A stretch of DNA of 64,000 nt, taken from Sporosarcina cyprini. Lineage in GTDB: Bacteria; Bacillota; Bacilli; Bacillales_A; Planococcaceae. Position numbers and translations under genes: made by a program. Of this stretch, positions 54,373 to 63,924 are shown piece by piece. The notes under the pieces were generated by a model. That model was given only the letters and a program-made list of their open reading frames with translations, had not been told where the DNA came from and ran no database searches. Positions within the stretch are counted from its first letter, which is position 1. Each line of letters starts with the position of its first letter. Location: contig NZ_JAKMHX010000031.1 of assembly GCF_022048975.1 (NCBI RefSeq), forward strand, positions 1 to 64,000, written 5' to 3'.

Positions 54373-55104
54373 TTAAGATTTCGCACGTGTAAAACGGATT
54401 AGAGACGTACCAGTCACACGGATCACTTGACCTTCTTCCAGTGTCACATGCCCATCTGATTTCGCAATCTCTCCGCCAATCAATTCAAATACCCGCGGTT
54501 CCTTTCCTTCCTCGAACACATGTAAATATCCATAGCCATAATCTAAAGCAATTTCATAATCTCCCGGCTCAATATCCTGGCCGACATCCCATAGACCCGT
54601 AGTCAAATCGGTTGCCAAAGCGGTCGGCACTGGGGTGATTTCAACCGAATCGTATCCTCCATCCGCCCGGACCGTATAGCTGGATTGAATATCGATTGTA
54701 AGGCTCCCAGAACCTGCATAACTCCCCACGATCTCAGAAAGGATCAAATCCCCTTTTTCATCATAGACAAAAATATTTCCTGTTGGGTAGCCAGTGAACA
54801 TATATCTTCCCGATTTGAGTTTCACTTCCGTTCCCTCTTTCGGGACGACTGGAATGGAAACCGGTTCGGCACTCCTATTTTCGCGATCTACCATCTGATA
54901 AATGCCCGGATTGACAGCTCCGAGCATTTTCTCCTTCTCAGGGCCGATAATCTCAAAATTTTGCTCATATGCCGAATTGATTTCGGGAGACTTCGGCACT
55001 TCACTGCAGCCTGCCATGCCAACCGCCATAAGCAACAGCAAGCAAAACGTACCGGCTATCCCTGCAGTGTTTCCTTTACTTGCTTGTCGCATAATATTTT
55101 TCAT
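54373..55104 (-). CDS. Predicted lipoprotein of the second ABC operon
   Basis: A 243-residue protein with a lipoprotein signal (GTFCLLLLMAVGMAGC; lipid-anchored Cys at about 33) and a beta-rich body that contains two similar halves (around SGRYMFTGYPTGNIFVYDEKGDLILSEIVG and PGDYEIALDYGYGYLHVFEEGKEPRVFELIGGE). I do not recognise a named family. Its gene overlaps the ATPase gene by 29 bases, so it is probably an external partner of the transporter. The AAGGAAACACTGC region upstream is only a weak ribosome binding site. Confidence 0.78.
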   Translation of the reverse strand: MKNIMRQASKGNTAGIAGTFCLLLLMAVGMAGCSEVPKSPEINSAYEQNFEIIGPEKEKMLGAVNPGIYQMVDRENRSAEPVSIPVVPKEGTEVKLKSGRYMFTGYPTGNIFVYDEKGDLILSEIVGSYAGSGSLTIDIQSSYTVRADGGYDSVEITPVPTALATDLTTGLWDVGQDIEPGDYEIALDYGYGYLHVFEEGKEPRVFELIGGEIAKSDGHVTLEEGQVIRVTGTSLIRFTRAKS

Positions 55105-55975
55105 AATACTCCACCGTCCCCAAAGGTCCTACAGTGATTTCTTTTTCATTGTGCTCCAGCATCCGGTCGATCCAATCGGTCTGTTCCGCCTTGCTCAATC
55201 CCTCAAGCGGAATACAGAGTAGATGATCTGCGATATATAGATGATCCTTCGGCAACGTCATTCTCTTTTTCACTGCTTCATATCCGGCCGGACTCATTTC
55301 AATCTTTAAAAAGAGATCCGGCTCGCCGGACATCTTTTGTTCATGAATTATGCCGCCGTTTTTCAAGAAAATAACACGATCCGCATATAGATCAAGATTC
55401 TCCAGTAAGTGTGAAGCGACAAATATCAGTTTTTCCTGTTGTTTCATTTCCATTAAACAATCCGAGATGAGAGCGACATTCGAGATATCCAATCCATTCA
55501 TCACTTCATCCATGAGCATGATTGGTGTATCGGCAGCCATCATCATTGCGAAGCATAAACGCTGCCGCATTCCCAATGAGTACGTCTTGGCTTTCTTTTT
55601 TACGTAATGCCCCATCTGCAAGCGTTCGATGATTTCCGGTACCCGCTTGGCTGAGCCCGTCCACAGATTGGCATATAGTTTTAAATGGTCGACCCCGGAT
55701 AGTTCTTCAAAAAGATCCTTTTGCTCAGGAAATGTGACGAGCTGCCGATGGATCTGCAATTCTTCTTTTTCGTTCCGGTATTCGAATTTATCGTCAAACA
55801 GCACCTGACCGGAATCCGGCTTTACAAAGTTTGCGATAATATTGAACATCGTCGTTTTACCGGTTCCATTCGGAGCAGCCACTCCGATGATTTCTCCTCG
55901 TTCCGCACTAAAATTCAGATTGTCGAGAACGACTTTATCCTTATAGGCGATTGTTACATTCGTCAATTTCAGCAT
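55076..55975 (-). CDS. ABC transporter ATP-binding protein, second operon
   Basis: A 299-residue ATPase with Walker A AAPNGTGKT (33-41), a Q-loop in FPEQKDLF, the signature YSLGMRQRL (132-140), Walker B IMLMDEVMNGLD (152-163) and the switch His in ASHLLEN. The D-E-V-M-N-G-L-D stretch departs from the common D-E-P-T form, but the catalytic Glu is kept. It begins immediately at the end of the second permease gene and overlaps the lipoprotein gene, so it is within one operon. Substrate unknown. Confidence 0.92.
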   Translation of the reverse strand: MLKLTNVTIAYKDKVVLDNLNFSAERGEIIGVAAPNGTGKTTMFNIIANFVKPDSGQVLFDDKFEYRNEKEELQIHRQLVTFPEQKDLFEELSGVDHLKLYANLWTGSAKRVPEIIERLQMGHYVKKKAKTYSLGMRQRLCFAMMMAADTPIMLMDEVMNGLDISNVALISDCLMEMKQQEKLIFVASHLLENLDLYADRVIFLKNGGIIHEQKMSGEPDLFLKIEMSPAGYEAVKKRMTLPKDHLYIADHLLCIPLEGLSKAEQTDWIDRMLEHNEKEITVGPLGTVEYYEKYYATSK

Positions 55976-57148
55976 TTAATTACCCCCACCTTTTCCTACT
56001 TGGTACGAAGGAGTCGCATGTTTCTTCATATACATCACACGATTCCCGCCAAAGAGCACAAGAAGGACAGCCACGTTCAAGACGGCCAGCCAAACAAAGG
56101 CCCATTTGTAATCTATCGTGTCTTTTCCATATTGGACTGCCGTGTCACCGCTTAACACCTGGCTGATTTCCATGACGCTCAGCGGTTGCAGCCAGCTTGC
56201 GTCAATACCCGCAAAATGAAGCAGCATCGGAGCTAGAAATACAACAACGATCAGCAGCACAGTCGCATACATATTCTTCGTAATGACGTTCACTAAGATT
56301 GATAGCAATAAGAGCAGCAACGCGAGGAGCGCCATGGCTACTACCATATATAAGATATAGCGGCTAGTGCCAACAGCCACATAATCACCGTTCTGGAACA
56401 ATAACAGAGGTGACTTGAAATTACCCCATGCCGTCCGGATGGACACGAACCATCCGCCTATCAGCAGGCCGGCTAGCAAAAATGCGAGCGCTTGAATGAA
56501 ATGGAGGCCGGTTTTCACAAATACCCGCTGCATGAATGAAATCGGAAAGATGCCCATTACCGATCGTTTTTGCTGATCATGCAGGAGCATGTTGCCTCCA
56601 AGAAATAAAACAAATAACACAAAAAGCAAGCCGTCCACTTTTTCCAATGCAACCGGTATATAATTGCTTGCGGCAAAAGGGTCCGCCTCAAGCGGCAACT
56701 GATTCTTTTGATAATACCGTAACAATGCATCCTCTTTTCTGATTTCTTCCTTCGGTATTATAAACTCTGGATGCACGCCTTCATTGCCCAATTCATACAA
56801 ACGAAGGCGCAATTCATTCAGCTTTAACCCGCCTTCAATGTACTCCTCATAATCATCATTTTTCCAAAGCGAATATCTTTGTTTGTTGATCAAGGATGAT
56901 TGTTCAGTAAGATTATTGTATATTTCCTGCCCCTTGGGAGTGTCCCGCATTTCCTCCGGGAAGTAATTGAATATAGTGTTATATTCCAGCGCTTCTGCGC
57001 TCTTTCTATCTCGAAGACTCTCAATATCACCCGCGCTGTATTGGAAAAAATAGAGCGAAAAAAATAAAATGAAAGCTACACCGAGCAGCCAATTCAGTTT
57101 ATTCCGCAATAAAAGCTTTCCTTCAAATTGAATGTACTTCCAAATCAT
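55976..57148 (-). CDS. ABC permease (second of pair), second operon
   Basis: A 390-residue membrane protein: a first helix (about 18-36), a helical external segment (about 37-175) and a cluster of about six helices in the rest, with QQKRSVMGIFPISFMQRVFVKTG as the coupling region after the second helix. The start is set at ATG 57148 after GGAAGGATACACGT; the open frame upstream overlaps the previous gene. It looks like a paralogue of the permease encoded upstream and probably forms a heterodimer with it. Confidence 0.85.
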   Translation of the reverse strand: MIWKYIQFEGKLLLRNKLNWLLGVAFILFFSLYFFQYSAGDIESLRDRKSAEALEYNTIFNYFPEEMRDTPKGQEIYNNLTEQSSLINKQRYSLWKNDDYEEYIEGGLKLNELRLRLYELGNEGVHPEFIIPKEEIRKEDALLRYYQKNQLPLEADPFAASNYIPVALEKVDGLLFVLFVLFLGGNMLLHDQQKRSVMGIFPISFMQRVFVKTGLHFIQALAFLLAGLLIGGWFVSIRTAWGNFKSPLLLFQNGDYVAVGTSRYILYMVVAMALLALLLLLLSILVNVITKNMYATVLLIVVVFLAPMLLHFAGIDASWLQPLSVMEISQVLSGDTAVQYGKDTIDYKWAFVWLAVLNVAVLLVLFGGNRVMYMKKHATPSYQVGKGGGN

Positions 57149-57173
57149 ACGTGTATCCTTCCTCGTCCTCCTC

Positions 57174-58385
57174 TTATCCGTTCGAATAAAAGCGACGTTT
57201 GTTGATAATGCGGGACAAGACAAACAATATCCCTTCCATGACAACAACAGTTATCAGCAATACAAGAATTCCCCTGGTAAAGTCCATCGTCGTCGTATTC
57301 AGCAGGAAATTCTTTTCACCGGTTATGACGTTTCCAAAATCAAAGTACGTCTGTGGAAAAAAACTAATATCAATCCCGAATAACTCCCTTGACGTCCTTG
57401 TCAAATAGATCTTTTCGGAAAATAAGAGCAGACTGCTGATTACGAGAACAAGCCATTCATTTTTAAAAATTAAGCTGAAAACAACATTCAGCCTGATAAA
57501 TAAGTACACCAATATTGGAATGATAATGGCTATTTCCCCTAAGAAAGAAGCAATCGTCATGACATCATAATGTTCCCTCGGAAATTCGTCCTTAATAAGA
57601 ATGGTCGGTATTTTCAGATCAAAATAGCCAAAGCCATACTGAAATGCCAGCAAGAGCACTCCAAGCAGAAGAACAATTCCAACAACAGCGTGGGTATAAA
57701 AGAAAGAAGAAAGTGTCTTAAGGTTCAACTGCCGGTACCAAGACAACGGCAATCCCTGTAAGACCGATTTGTTTGGCCGGTCTCTTGAGAGTAAGTCACT
57801 GCTAAAGTAAATTGCACAAAACAACACAAAGTACATGCCATACTGTTGGAAGAATTTTTGCAATGCCTGCAAGCCTGTCTTCTCTTCGATCATCCCAAAA
57901 GTAATCGGATGCTCTTTCGCTAAATATGTTTCATAACGCAGCATTGTCTGTTTGTATAGATGCTCACGGTCTTTCCCCGGAAACGGAGAATCCTTGAACA
58001 GTTTTTCGTCTCTTATGTAATCAGATGAATCGCCTTCAAGATGATTCGCACGTAAATGCAGCCATCTTGTAGCATTGCCATCCTCATAAGCCGCTAGCAT
58101 GGCGGAAAACATTCCATACGAATAAGCGTTCATTGCAAAGACTGGCATACCGGAGAATAAGATGATGCCTGTATTGCCTTTGGCAAGGCGGTATTCCTGT
58201 TCCGCCTCAAGCTCGGTCAGTTTGCTTTTCACCTCGTCCACATGGAATGTTTCCTGGGTGACTTCATTCGGCACGAAGAGAAAACAATAACTGAGAAGCG
58301 CAATACAAAGGAAAACGACAAATGGAATATTTTTTTTATTTCGGTACGTCAACAAAAATTCATGCTTTAAAAAGGTCCAATTCAT
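57174..58385 (-). CDS. ABC permease (first of pair), second operon
   Basis: A 403-residue protein of the same architecture: N-terminal helix (about 17-35), a long extracytoplasmic part (about 36-175), then helices from about 177 on, with RDRPNKSVLQGLPLSWYRQLNLKT as the coupling segment. It starts the operon (two permeases, ATPase, lipoprotein). The layout is similar to the ECF-linked operon at 35-39.8 kb, but no sigma factor is linked here. Export of a peptide or lipid is typical for such systems; no substrate can be named. Confidence 0.85.
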   Translation of the reverse strand: MNWTFLKHEFLLTYRNKKNIPFVVFLCIALLSYCFLFVPNEVTQETFHVDEVKSKLTELEAEQEYRLAKGNTGIILFSGMPVFAMNAYSYGMFSAMLAAYEDGNATRWLHLRANHLEGDSSDYIRDEKLFKDSPFPGKDREHLYKQTMLRYETYLAKEHPITFGMIEEKTGLQALQKFFQQYGMYFVLFCAIYFSSDLLSRDRPNKSVLQGLPLSWYRQLNLKTLSSFFYTHAVVGIVLLLGVLLLAFQYGFGYFDLKIPTILIKDEFPREHYDVMTIASFLGEIAIIIPILVYLFIRLNVVFSLIFKNEWLVLVISSLLLFSEKIYLTRTSRELFGIDISFFPQTYFDFGNVITGEKNFLLNTTTMDFTRGILVLLITVVVMEGILFVLSRIINKRRFYSNG

Positions 58386-58565
58386 GCTTTATATCCCTTC
58401 AAGTGATATAGTCTTGCAGCTACATAACAATTTATCAAAATATTATATTAATCTATTTTACAAGAATTTAACAAAAATTTCAATACTAGTTATGTATTTA
58501 GTGGCATTACTAACGTAGGATTGGTACTTCCCACAATAAATAATGCAGTACAATTTGATTTCCTG

Positions 58566-59366
58566 CTATTGAAGAACAGCAGACCGTTCCACATGCAAAT
58601 GAGGTCTGCCTCCTTGCCAACTGACCGATACAGGAACAGAATAGGCCTCTGTTAAGAGATCACCGGTTAGAATTTTTTTCTTTTTACCCGCGGCAACAAT
58701 TCTTCCTTCTTTCAATAAGAGAACATGTGTAATATCTTCCGTGATCTCTTCTATATGGTGGGTGACATAAACCAAGTGGCAATGTGCTTCAATGACAGTC
58801 CGTAATGTTTGCAAAAATTGTTCTCTTGAAAGGATATCCAATCCCGAACAAGGTTCGTCTAATATGAGCATGGTGGGGTAACTCATGAGTGATCTGGCGA
58901 TAAACACCCGCCTTCTTTCCCCTTCCGACAATAAGCTGATCTTTTTCCCTTTTAAGTAAGTCAGGCGAAATTGGTGCAAAAGCATGTCAGCCCTGCTCCA
59001 ATCTTCATCCGACGTTTGTTCGTATAATCCGAAACTGGCATATTTGCCGCTAACGATGACCCGTTCCACTGTTTCATTCAAAAACAATTGAGAAAATCGT
59101 TCAAGCGAGCTACTGACAAACCCTATCCTTTTCCTTAGTTCAGGCAAGTTGGTTTCCCCAAAGCGATTGCCGAATAGTACGACTTCCCCTTCTGTCGGAA
59201 ATTGATGTGCCGCAATAATATTCAACAAAGTGGTTTTGCCCGATCCATTTAAACCTAAAATCGCCCAGTGCTCACCTTGCTTCGCTTCCCAATCAATTTC
59301 ATTCAGGATGAGTTTCTCGCCTCTGCGATATGTTACTTGTTGTAATGAGATAATGCTAGAATCCAT
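58566..59366 (-). CDS. Orphan ABC transporter ATPase (YlmA-like)
   Basis: A 266-residue ATPase with Walker A GLNGSGKTT near residue 40, signature LLSEGERRRVFIARSL (S-E-G-E instead of S-G-G-Q), Walker B MLILDEPCSGLD and switch His in VTHHIEEI. No permease gene lies next to it. It resembles the YlmA/ModF-like group whose partner is unknown. An upstream in-frame ATG at 59372 is only three bases from the AAAGG element, so the second ATG (59366) is preferred with moderate confidence. Confidence 0.85.
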   Translation of the reverse strand: MDSSIISLQQVTYRRGEKLILNEIDWEAKQGEHWAILGLNGSGKTTLLNIIAAHQFPTEGEVVLFGNRFGETNLPELRKRIGFVSSSLERFSQLFLNETVERVIVSGKYASFGLYEQTSDEDWSRADMLLHQFRLTYLKGKKISLLSEGERRRVFIARSLMSYPTMLILDEPCSGLDILSREQFLQTLRTVIEAHCHLVYVTHHIEEITEDITHVLLLKEGRIVAAGKKKKILTGDLLTEAYSVPVSVSWQGGRPHLHVERSAVLQ

Positions 59367-59563
59367 TGTCATACACCTTTCTCTTAATCAGTTTCCGTTT
59401 CGAAACGGACAGTTGCCTTTTTAGTCATGCATATTCTAATTGGACTGATGTTAACGATGTTCCAAAACTTTCGCTGCGTAATTCTTGAGATGCCCTGTGG
59501 TCGTCAGGAAGAGCACGTGAAAATTAGAGCTGACTGCCAACCAGCGGGACAACACAATCTTTT

Positions 59564-59656
59564 TTACAAACTTAGCAGCATTGATAATCCAATAAATAGG
59601 AACGCAAGCATTGTATGTGCTAAAAGTGCTTTTGCTAGAAATGCTCCAATTGTCAT
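59564..59656 (-). CDS. Possible 30-residue hydrophobic peptide
   Basis: A short frame encodes a single membrane helix, MTIGAFLAKALLAHTMLAFL and so on to LLSL. AAGGATGATGGAG lies upstream and a TTTACA...TATAGG pair could serve as a promoter. No family is recognised. It may be chance, because the frame is short and the region has no other support. The opposite strand has a longer open frame here without a convincing start. Confidence 0.3.
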   Translation of the reverse strand: MTIGAFLAKALLAHTMLAFLFIGLSMLLSL

Positions 59657-59666
59657 GACTCCATCA

Positions 59667-60080
59667 TCCTTGTTGTGACTGCAAAAAACGTTCCCCCAGA
59701 TCCCCCTATACAGCAGTCTTTTCATTTGTAAACACTTTGGAAATTTCTTAATTCCTTCCTCCCACTATACTCTCATCACTATGAATTTTCAATAAATTCT
59801 ATGAATCTTTTTATGCTTGCTGAGATACGTTGGATGGATAACAGTTTATTTAGTGAGTTATATTCAGGCTGAGGCGTAGTGGAAAGTTACATAGTGAAAT
59901 AACTTTTGACGGGGGGCAATACTCAGTTTAGATGGGCGGACTTTTATTGGGAGCGAAGCATTATTCACTTTGAGGGGCATCGGCCGATCCTTTGAATTGG
60001 TTAAAATAAATATTTATCTTCTATTATATTTATAAAAAGTACTATGAATGTGAGCAGCCTCACTTTCCTCTTAAAAATCA
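59667..60080. other. Intergenic stretch with no gene seen
   Basis: I find no supported coding frame, RNA gene or repeat with regular spacing. G-rich stretches with T-rich flanks (59903-59980) recur irregularly. Confidence 0.5.
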
Positions 60081-60128
60081 TAAAGGCTGTCTCAGCGAAC
60101 CAGTTTTCACTGGTTTTCTGGACAGCCA
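60081..60128 (-). terminator. Terminator of the TRAP operon
   Basis: GGCTGTC/GACAGCC outer stem with an inner CCAG/CTGG stem, close to the stop codon at 60139. Confidence 0.7.
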
Positions 60129-60138
60129 ATTCTATAGG

Positions 60139-62154
60139 TTAGGCAACTGCCATTTTATCTTTTCTTCCCGTTTTCCATTGGATAGCGAACATGATAGCAA
60201 ACAACGCCATACCGACGATGTCCGTGATCGTTTCTGGGAAGATCAACAATAGTCCAGTCGCCACGATGATGAGGCGTTCAATCAAGTTGCACTTACGGTA
60301 CCAATAACCAATTATTCCAGCTCCAATCGCAACCATCCCAATGATTGCAGTAAATGTCACCCAGATGATTTCAAAGAAGGATGAATCGATCATAAGCAAC
60401 GCTGGATTGAAGACAAACATATATGGAATTATGAAGGCGGCTATCGCCAATTTGGCTGAGTTGACCCCTGTTTTAATTGGATCACCGCCAGATATTCCCG
60501 AAGCTGCAAATGCCGCAAGAGCTACAGGAGGCGTAATATCCGCAACAATTCCAAAGTAGAAAACGAACAAATGCGCTGAGATAGCAATGACAATTGGTAC
60601 AGCCGCATCTGTCGGCATATCCATCATCAATAGCTTAATTATGGCTGGTGCAGCAATCGTTGAAGTAATGACATAGTTTGCTGTTGTCGGAGATCCCATA
60701 CCTAATACAATGGCTGCAAGCATCGTGAAGACGAGCGTTAAGACAATGTTGCCGCCTGCTGCTGCGATCAAGCCGTTAGCAAGACTTAGGCCAAGACCCG
60801 TTTTCACAACCACTCCGACGATAATCCCCGCACACGCCGTTGCAGCTGCGACAGCAAGTGCCGTCCGGGCTCCATCGACGAGTGCCATAATAATATCCTT
60901 GATGCCTAACCGTGTCGACTTATCGAAGAAGCTTACAATTAACGTCAAGACAATACCTAGCAACGCAGCTTTCATTGTAGGAATACCTAGCAATAGGAAG
61001 ACGATGATCCCGATGATCGGTAATAACAAGTAAATTTTCTTTAACGTCTCTTTCCGATTCGGAATTTGATCTTCTGACATGCCTTGCAAGCCTACGCGCT
61101 TCGCTTCGAAATGGGTCATGATCCAGATGCCTGTAAAGTAAAGCAATGCCGGAATGGCTGCAGCCTTAGCAATTTCCCAATAGGTTACATTCCCGATGAA
61201 TTCAACCATCAAGAATGCGGCTGCTCCCATGATCGGCGGCATGATTTGTCCACCGGTAGATGCCGCTGCTTCAACACCGCCAGCGAACTCTTTTCGGTAG
61301 CCAAGCTTTTTCATCATCGGAATTGTATAAGAACCCGAACCAACAACATTCGCTACTGAACTTCCTGAAATGGTCCCTTGCAATGCACTGGAGAAAATCG
61401 CAACCTTCGCAGGCCCTCCAGTTAAGCGACCAGCCAGAACAACAGCCAGGTCATTGAAGTAGTTTCCGACCCCCGTTTTGACGAGGAAAGCCCCAAACAA
61501 TAGGAAGACAAAAATGAAAGTGGCTGACACACTGATCGGAGTACCTAAAATACCATCCGTCGTAAAGAACATTAATTGGACCAAACTTTCGACATCTTGC
61601 CCGCGATGTGCCAAGAACCCAGGGAAATAGGGTCCAAAGAAAGCGTAGACAAGAAACACAGACGAAATAATCGTGATTGGCAATCCTACTGCGCGGCGAG
61701 CCGCTTCCAATGTCAATAGGACTGCTGCAATACCGACTGTTAAATCGAGGGAAGACACTCTTCCAACTCGCCCAACGAGATCTTCATAAAACAATGGCCA
61801 ATATAGTCCTACACAAATGGCGATCAATGAAAGGATAATATCATAAAATGGCACTTTGTTTTTCTTGACTCCTGGCTTCTTCCTAGCCGGAAAAAGGATA
61901 AAGACTAGCGATAGAGCAAACCCTAAGTGGATGGAACGTTGTATGTACGCAGTAAATGGCGTTCCAATCGACGTGTATAATTGAAACAGGGAAAATGCGA
62001 GCAATCCGCCAAATACGATGTATTTAAAAATGCCTTTTACATTTCGCGTATTGGACTCAGGATCATATTTCTGTAAAATTTCAAGCTGTTCCTCTTCCGA
62101 CAACATGTCAAACTGCTCATCGGTCAAGTCATGCTGCTTCTTTTCTTTAACCAC
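60139..62154 (-). CDS. TRAP transporter fused permease (DctQM-like)
   Basis: A 671-residue membrane protein with about sixteen helices: a short N-terminal block equivalent to the small DctQ subunit and a large DctM-type block. Diagnostic segments are LQGTISGSSVANVVGSGSYTIPMMKKLGYRKEFAGGVEAAASTGGQIMPPIMGAAAF (about residues 255-315) and MGSPTTANYVITSTIAAPAI. It overlaps the DUF1850 gene by eight bases and lies in an operon with a TAXI-type binding protein. TAXI-TRAP systems use a fused permease such as this; dicarboxylates or glutamate are common substrates of the family, but none can be named here. Confidence 0.94.
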   Translation of the reverse strand: MVKEKKQHDLTDEQFDMLSEEEQLEILQKYDPESNTRNVKGIFKYIVFGGLLAFSLFQLYTSIGTPFTAYIQRSIHLGFALSLVFILFPARKKPGVKKNKVPFYDIILSLIAICVGLYWPLFYEDLVGRVGRVSSLDLTVGIAAVLLTLEAARRAVGLPITIISSVFLVYAFFGPYFPGFLAHRGQDVESLVQLMFFTTDGILGTPISVSATFIFVFLLFGAFLVKTGVGNYFNDLAVVLAGRLTGGPAKVAIFSSALQGTISGSSVANVVGSGSYTIPMMKKLGYRKEFAGGVEAAASTGGQIMPPIMGAAAFLMVEFIGNVTYWEIAKAAAIPALLYFTGIWIMTHFEAKRVGLQGMSEDQIPNRKETLKKIYLLLPIIGIIVFLLLGIPTMKAALLGIVLTLIVSFFDKSTRLGIKDIIMALVDGARTALAVAAATACAGIIVGVVVKTGLGLSLANGLIAAAGGNIVLTLVFTMLAAIVLGMGSPTTANYVITSTIAAPAIIKLLMMDMPTDAAVPIVIAISAHLFVFYFGIVADITPPVALAAFAASGISGGDPIKTGVNSAKLAIAAFIIPYMFVFNPALLMIDSSFFEIIWVTFTAIIGMVAIGAGIIGYWYRKCNLIERLIIVATGLLLIFPETITDIVGMALFAIMFAIQWKTGRKDKMAVA

Positions 62155-62668
62155 TCAAATTGACTCCTTTCATCATTTGAAACAAAGAGATTCTTTCAAT
62201 ACGAAATAGGTACGACTTCCCTCTCGTCAAATGTTGTTTTAGATCGTATTCATGCTGCTCATATCTGAACGCAAGATCGGCATCCACATCACCAACGTAT
62301 AAGACGAATGACTCGATGGTACGATTATCATAAGTAAGCGTATACACGCCGTCCTTCACTGTCAGTGACTCCCCTTCCTCTGCATAGGCGGGCAGTCCGA
62401 TCCCTACATCTTCGTATTTCATGGTCAGCATTTTGATGTTATCCCCGCGGACAACTTGATAGGTTTCCAGCACATTGGATAGAAAGATCGAGTGGACATA
62501 TCGGATTTGAAATTCCGTTTCTTCCGACAGTTTCAAATAGTAAACTGCCGGGTGATCTGTCCGATACTCAGTAAAAGTGAATGCCTTTTGTATAGGCAGG
62601 AAAAAAAAGATGAGGGCGATTAGGAGTAACAGCAAAAGAATGGTCAGGTTGATCCGTTTCTTTCTCAT
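62147..62668 (-). CDS. DUF1850-family protein of the TRAP operon
   Basis: A 173-residue protein with one N-terminal membrane helix (about 9-28) and an outside domain containing FQIRYVHSIFLSNVLETYQV and MLTMKYEDVGIGLPAYAEEGE, typical of DUF1850. These small proteins are coded between the TAXI-type binding protein and the fused permease in many bacteria, and may assist the transporter; the function is unproven. Confidence 0.85.
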   Translation of the reverse strand: MRKKRINLTILLLLLLIALIFFFLPIQKAFTFTEYRTDHPAVYYLKLSEETEFQIRYVHSIFLSNVLETYQVVRGDNIKMLTMKYEDVGIGLPAYAEEGESLTVKDGVYTLTYDNRTIESFVLYVGDVDADLAFRYEQHEYDLKQHLTRGKSYLFRIERISLFQMMKGVNLSG

Positions 62669-62756
62669 CCGTCACTTCCTTTCCATTCGAGTAATGAAGA
62701 AGGGGACGGCAGAAGCAATCGCTTCACCGCCCCGTTCATTAACGTGCCGTCATGAA

Positions 62757-63746
62757 TTACTTATTCACTTCATCGAAATACTTCTGTGCACCAGGATGTA
62801 CTGGAATACCGATTCCATCAAGACCTGTTTCAGCTTTGATCAATTTACCTTTTGCATGCTCCAATTGGGATGCATTGTCATAGATCGCTTTCGTGATTTC
62901 ATAAGCCAAGTCTTCTGGAACATCATTTTGAACGACAATCATCGCTCCAACAGAAACTGTCGGTGTTTCGTCTTTCAAGCCATATGTGCCAGCAGGAATG
63001 ACGTCTTTTGCATAGTATTGATACTTGGAAATCAATTCATCAGCCTTTTCGTCAGATACAGGAACGACAAATACTTGAGCGCTTGCATTCAAGCCCTCAA
63101 CCGCTCCAGTCGGTGTTCCGGCAGTAATGAAAGCGGCATCAATTTGGCCAGCTTGCAAGCTCTCTTGAGATTCACCGAAGTCAAGGTTCTGTGGTTGAAT
63201 ATCGTCCATTGTCAAGCCGTGAACTTCAAGCAGTTGTTCAGCGTTTGCATATGTACCTGAACCAGGAGCCCCTACAGACACCTTTTTGCCTTTCAAGTCT
63301 TCAAAAGTCTTAATGCCTGATTTTTCAAGTGTTACCAATTGAACTGTTTCTGGATATAGTGCTCCGATAGCAGAAACGTTATCAATTTTTTCTCCGTCAA
63401 ACATCATTTCGCCCTTAGAAGCATAATACGCGATATCCGTTTGAACGAAAGCCAATTCAGCCTTGTTTTCTTTCAGGGCTGTCATGTTCGCAGCCGATGC
63501 TTGGGAAACTTCAGCCGTCGTTTTGATGCCTGTTTCATCATTAATGTAATTTGCGAGCGCGCCGCCGAGTGCGTAGTACGTACCTTGCGTTCCGCCCGTT
63601 AGAATACTTAGATATTTGAAGTCCTCTTTCTTCTTCCCGGAATCAGAACCCGAGCCTTTGCTTGAATCATCCGAACCACATGCCGCAAGAACGAGCATAG
63701 CGATCATAGTAACCAAAGCAAGTAAACGTATTTTACTATTCTTCAT
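62757..63746 (-). CDS. TAXI-family TRAP transporter substrate-binding lipoprotein
   Basis: A 329-residue protein with a lipoprotein signal (MLVLAACGS; Cys at about 23), a Ser/Gly/Lys-rich linker and a two-lobe periplasmic-type binding domain: YLSILTGGTQGTYYALGGALANYIND, then LKGKKVSVGAPGSGTYANAEQLLEVHGLTMDD and PAGTYGLKDETPTVSVGAMIVV. These are hallmarks of TAXI (TRAP-associated extracytoplasmic immunogenic) proteins. In a Gram-positive cell it is anchored to the membrane and delivers its ligand to the permease encoded downstream. Confidence 0.95.
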   Translation of the reverse strand: MKNSKIRLLALVTMIAMLVLAACGSDDSSKGSGSDSGKKKEDFKYLSILTGGTQGTYYALGGALANYINDETGIKTTAEVSQASAANMTALKENKAELAFVQTDIAYYASKGEMMFDGEKIDNVSAIGALYPETVQLVTLEKSGIKTFEDLKGKKVSVGAPGSGTYANAEQLLEVHGLTMDDIQPQNLDFGESQESLQAGQIDAAFITAGTPTGAVEGLNASAQVFVVPVSDEKADELISKYQYYAKDVIPAGTYGLKDETPTVSVGAMIVVQNDVPEDLAYEITKAIYDNASQLEHAKGKLIKAETGLDGIGIPVHPGAQKYFDEVNK

Positions 63747-63882
63747 TCAATCTTTCTCCCCTTTTTTTCATAGTTTTGCAACTTAGTGTCCATTTTAACA
63801 TGAAGGCTGACTCTTTTGTCAACGTTTCTTAGTAAATTATCAGTAAGTTGCAAGCGGTTCCAGGTTAAACCGCAACAAAAGA

Positions 63883-63908
63883 AGGACAGATTGAAACGCT
63901 CTGTCCCT
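63883..63908 (-). terminator. Terminator of the gene at the right edge
   Basis: AGGGACAGA/TCTGTCCT hairpin followed by TCTTTTG on the minus strand, right after the stop codon at 63925. Confidence 0.7.
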
Positions 63909-63924
63909 CTCTTTACAACACTAT

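Noticed and set aside
59427..59678. 83-residue plus-strand open frame
   Set aside because: No ribosome binding site, mixed composition and no recognisable domain.
59880..59985. Possible further 21-bp array of T-rich/G-rich units
   Set aside because: Best alignments give steps of about 22-23, 15-16 and 25 bases with weak core identity, so the regular period of the other arrays is not seen.
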